Shown here: in pieces, positions 12,868 to 14,105 of the stretch
Numbering within the stretch: the stretch's first letter is position 1
Layout: every line of letters begins with the position of its first letter
Assembly: GCA_031418035.1 (NCBI GenBank)
Contig: JANOWU010000275.1
Location: forward strand, 1-14,105
DNA from: JANOYY01 sp031418035
Lineage (GTDB): Bacteria > Actinomycetota > Acidimicrobiia > Acidimicrobiales > JANYDT01
Reading direction: 5' to 3'
Length of the DNA: 14,105 nucleotides
Made by a program: the position numbers and the translations under genes
The notes under the pieces: model-generated
Databases searched by the model: none
What the model saw: the letters and a program-made list of their open reading frames with translations, nothing else
Told to the model about the DNA's origin: nothing

Positions 12868-14105
12868 ATGGCCACAGGACTCACACGCACGCCCGAGATG
12901 TACAACCTTGAGATGTCGGAAGGAGTTCGTCCGCTCTACGACGCAGTCAAAAACTTCATCGCCAACGAGATCGAGCCCATCACCGCAGAGTTCTACCGCC
13001 TCGGCGAAGGCCGTGCCGAGCACTGGGGATACGGCGAAGGCCAGCTCGAACTGCTGCAGACGGTGAAGGACAAGGCCAAAGCGAACGGCCTGTGGAACTT
13101 CTTTCTTCCCGACGCCCACACCGGACAGGGACTTTCGAATCTCGACTACGCGTACATTGCCGTCGAACTCGGAAAGAACCCCTTGGCGTCGGAGTGTTTG
13201 AACTGCTCGGCACCCGACACCGGCAACATGGAGGTCTTGGAGCGAGTCGGCACGGAGGCCCAGAAGAAGCAATGGCTCGAGCCGCTGCTCGCCGGCGAGA
13301 TCCGTTCCGCCTATGCGATGACCGAGCCCGGGGTTGCGTCGTCGGATGCCAAGAACATCGCGACCCTCGCCGTGCTCGACGGTGACGAGTGGGTCATCAA
13401 CGGGGAGAAGTACTGGACATCGGGTGCAGGCGACCCGCGCTGCAAAATCATGATCGTGATGGTGGTGACGAACCCCGACGGGCCTCCCCATCGTCGTCAG
13501 TCACAGATCCTCGTGCCGACGAACCACCCGGGCGTGATCAAGCTCGGCGCGATGACCGTCTTCGGTGAAGACGACGCGCCGCACGGTCATCTTCACCTCA
13601 AGTTCGACAACGTGCGCGTGCCCAAGGAGAACATCCTTCTCGGCGAGGGTCGGGGATTCGAGATCTCGCAGGTTCGTCTCGGACCGGGACGCATCCACCA
13701 CTGCATGCGGGCTATCGGTGCAGCCGAGCGGGCGCTCGATCTGCTCATCGGCCGGGGCCTTTCGCGTGAGGCGTTCGGTCGTCCGCTGGTGAAACTCGGC
13801 AAGAACCCTGAGACGGTGTCTCGTGCTCGCATCGATATCGAGCAGATGCGGTTGATGGTCCTGCAGGCCGCGAAGGCCATGGACGTGTTGGGCAACTCCG
13901 AAGCCCGCGTGTGGGTCAGTGCGGTCAAGGCCCTGGTCCCCGAGAAGGTATGCGGGATCATCGACTCCGCCATGCAGATCCACGGTGGCATCGGCGTGTC
14001 GCATTGGACGCCGCTGGCCCGCATGTATGCCAGCATGCGTACCCTGCGCTTCGCCGACGGACCCGACGAGGTCCACCACATGGTGGTCAGCCGCGCCGAG
14101 ATCGC
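12868..14105 (+). CDS. Acyl-CoA dehydrogenase, ACAD10/11-like family, partial at the right edge
   Basis: The frame from ATG 12868 runs open to the window end, giving 412 residues, close to the usual family length, so only a short C-terminal end is missing. Family blocks are AYAMTEPGVASSDAKNI (148-164), INGEKYWTSGAGDPRCKI (177-194) and VFGEDDAPHGH (231-241). The ACAD10/11-type RLGPGRIHHCMR (270-281), REAFGRPL (300-307), QIHGGIGVS (370-378) and FADGPDEVHH (395-404) follow. These FAD enzymes oxidise or otherwise process acyl-CoA thioesters; the chain length or side chain cannot be read here. Where typical acyl-CoA dehydrogenases have the catalytic YEG(T) glutamate, this family shows A-D-G-P, so D397 may be the base. 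It is divergent from the winged-helix/antiporter operon with 168 bp between start codons. Confidence 0.93.
   Translation, partial: MATGLTRTPEMYNLEMSEGVRPLYDAVKNFIANEIEPITAEFYRLGEGRAEHWGYGEGQLELLQTVKDKAKANGLWNFFLPDAHTGQGLSNLDYAYIAVELGKNPLASECLNCSAPDTGNMEVLERVGTEAQKKQWLEPLLAGEIRSAYAMTEPGVASSDAKNIATLAVLDGDEWVINGEKYWTSGAGDPRCKIMIVMVVTNPDGPPHRRQSQILVPTNHPGVIKLGAMTVFGEDDAPHGHLHLKFDNVRVPKENILLGEGRGFEISQVRLGPGRIHHCMRAIGAAERALDLLIGRGLSREAFGRPLVKLGKNPETVSRARIDIEQMRLMVLQAAKAMDVLGNSEARVWVSAVKALVPEKVCGIIDSAMQIHGGIGVSHWTPLARMYASMRTLRFADGPDEVHHMVVSRAEI

Noticed and set aside
12448..13491. Long 347-codon minus-strand frame over the acyl-CoA dehydrogenase
   Set aside because: Only its last 83 codons look like a protein (winged helix). 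The rest is antisense to a clear acyl-CoA dehydrogenase and has a biased, His/Arg/Val-rich, shadow-like composition.
13501..14079. Minus-strand frames of 162-192 codons at the right end
   Set aside because: They are antisense to the acyl-CoA dehydrogenase, rich in His/Arg, with no recognisable motif.

Overview
The window looks like chromosomal DNA of a GC-rich (roughly 60-65 % by eye) actinobacterium. The protein families present (FabG-like SDRs, an ACAD10/11-type acyl-CoA dehydrogenase, actinobacterial-style GlnD sequence, PPOX proteins) would fit an Acidimicrobiia/Ilumatobacter-like lineage, but that placement is inference. No phage, transposon, CRISPR, rRNA or tRNA was seen. All gaps between called genes are shorter than 200 bp.

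Layout. (1) 1-477 minus: 5' part of a type I pantothenate kinase-like gene cut by the left edge. (2) 634-2591 plus: an SDR oxidoreductase flanked by two small tandem repeats, then a two-gene membrane cassette (77-aa membrane protein overlapping a YdjM/DUF457-like membrane hydrolase by ATGA). (3) 2754-5462 minus: a 103-aa CxxC protein coupled (TGATG) to a Crp/Fnr regulator, then a DHA2-type MFS exporter. A pair of dyad operator-like sites lies between the regulator and the exporter. (4) 5547-7088 plus: an endonuclease/exonuclease/phosphatase protein and a second SDR. (5) 7269-8801 minus: an Amt ammonium transporter, divergent from a PPOX-family flavoprotein (8951-9613 plus). (6) 9632-12699 minus: an operon of a stand-alone OmpR-type winged-helix protein (83 aa) overlapping by ATGA a 939-aa fusion protein. 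(7) 12868-14105 plus: an acyl-CoA dehydrogenase cut by the right edge just before its C-terminus.

The most interesting object is the 939-aa protein. Its first ~390 residues are a CPA2 cation/proton antiporter with the DD membrane motif. The rest reads as GlnD (the glutamine-sensing PII-modifying enzyme) without its nucleotidyltransferase domain: a GlnD-type helical/HD region whose metal-ligand motifs are lost, followed by two ACT domains. A nitrogen-status (glutamine) sensor therefore seems welded onto an ion antiporter.

The regulatory DNA points the same way. The amt promoter and the promoter of the winged-helix/antiporter operon both carry four 5-mers at exact 11-bp spacing. These resemble the actinobacterial GlnR consensus (GTnAC-n6-GAAAC). 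In both cases they end exactly 10 bp before a TAnnnT -10 element. I infer a small nitrogen-regulated unit of Amt, an OmpR-like DNA-binding protein and a glutamine-gated antiporter, possibly for K+, NH4+ or Na+ balance when ammonium supply changes. A second window-wide pattern is that several genes have TAnnnT 5-7 nt before the start codon and no Shine-Dalgarno, suggesting leaderless transcripts.
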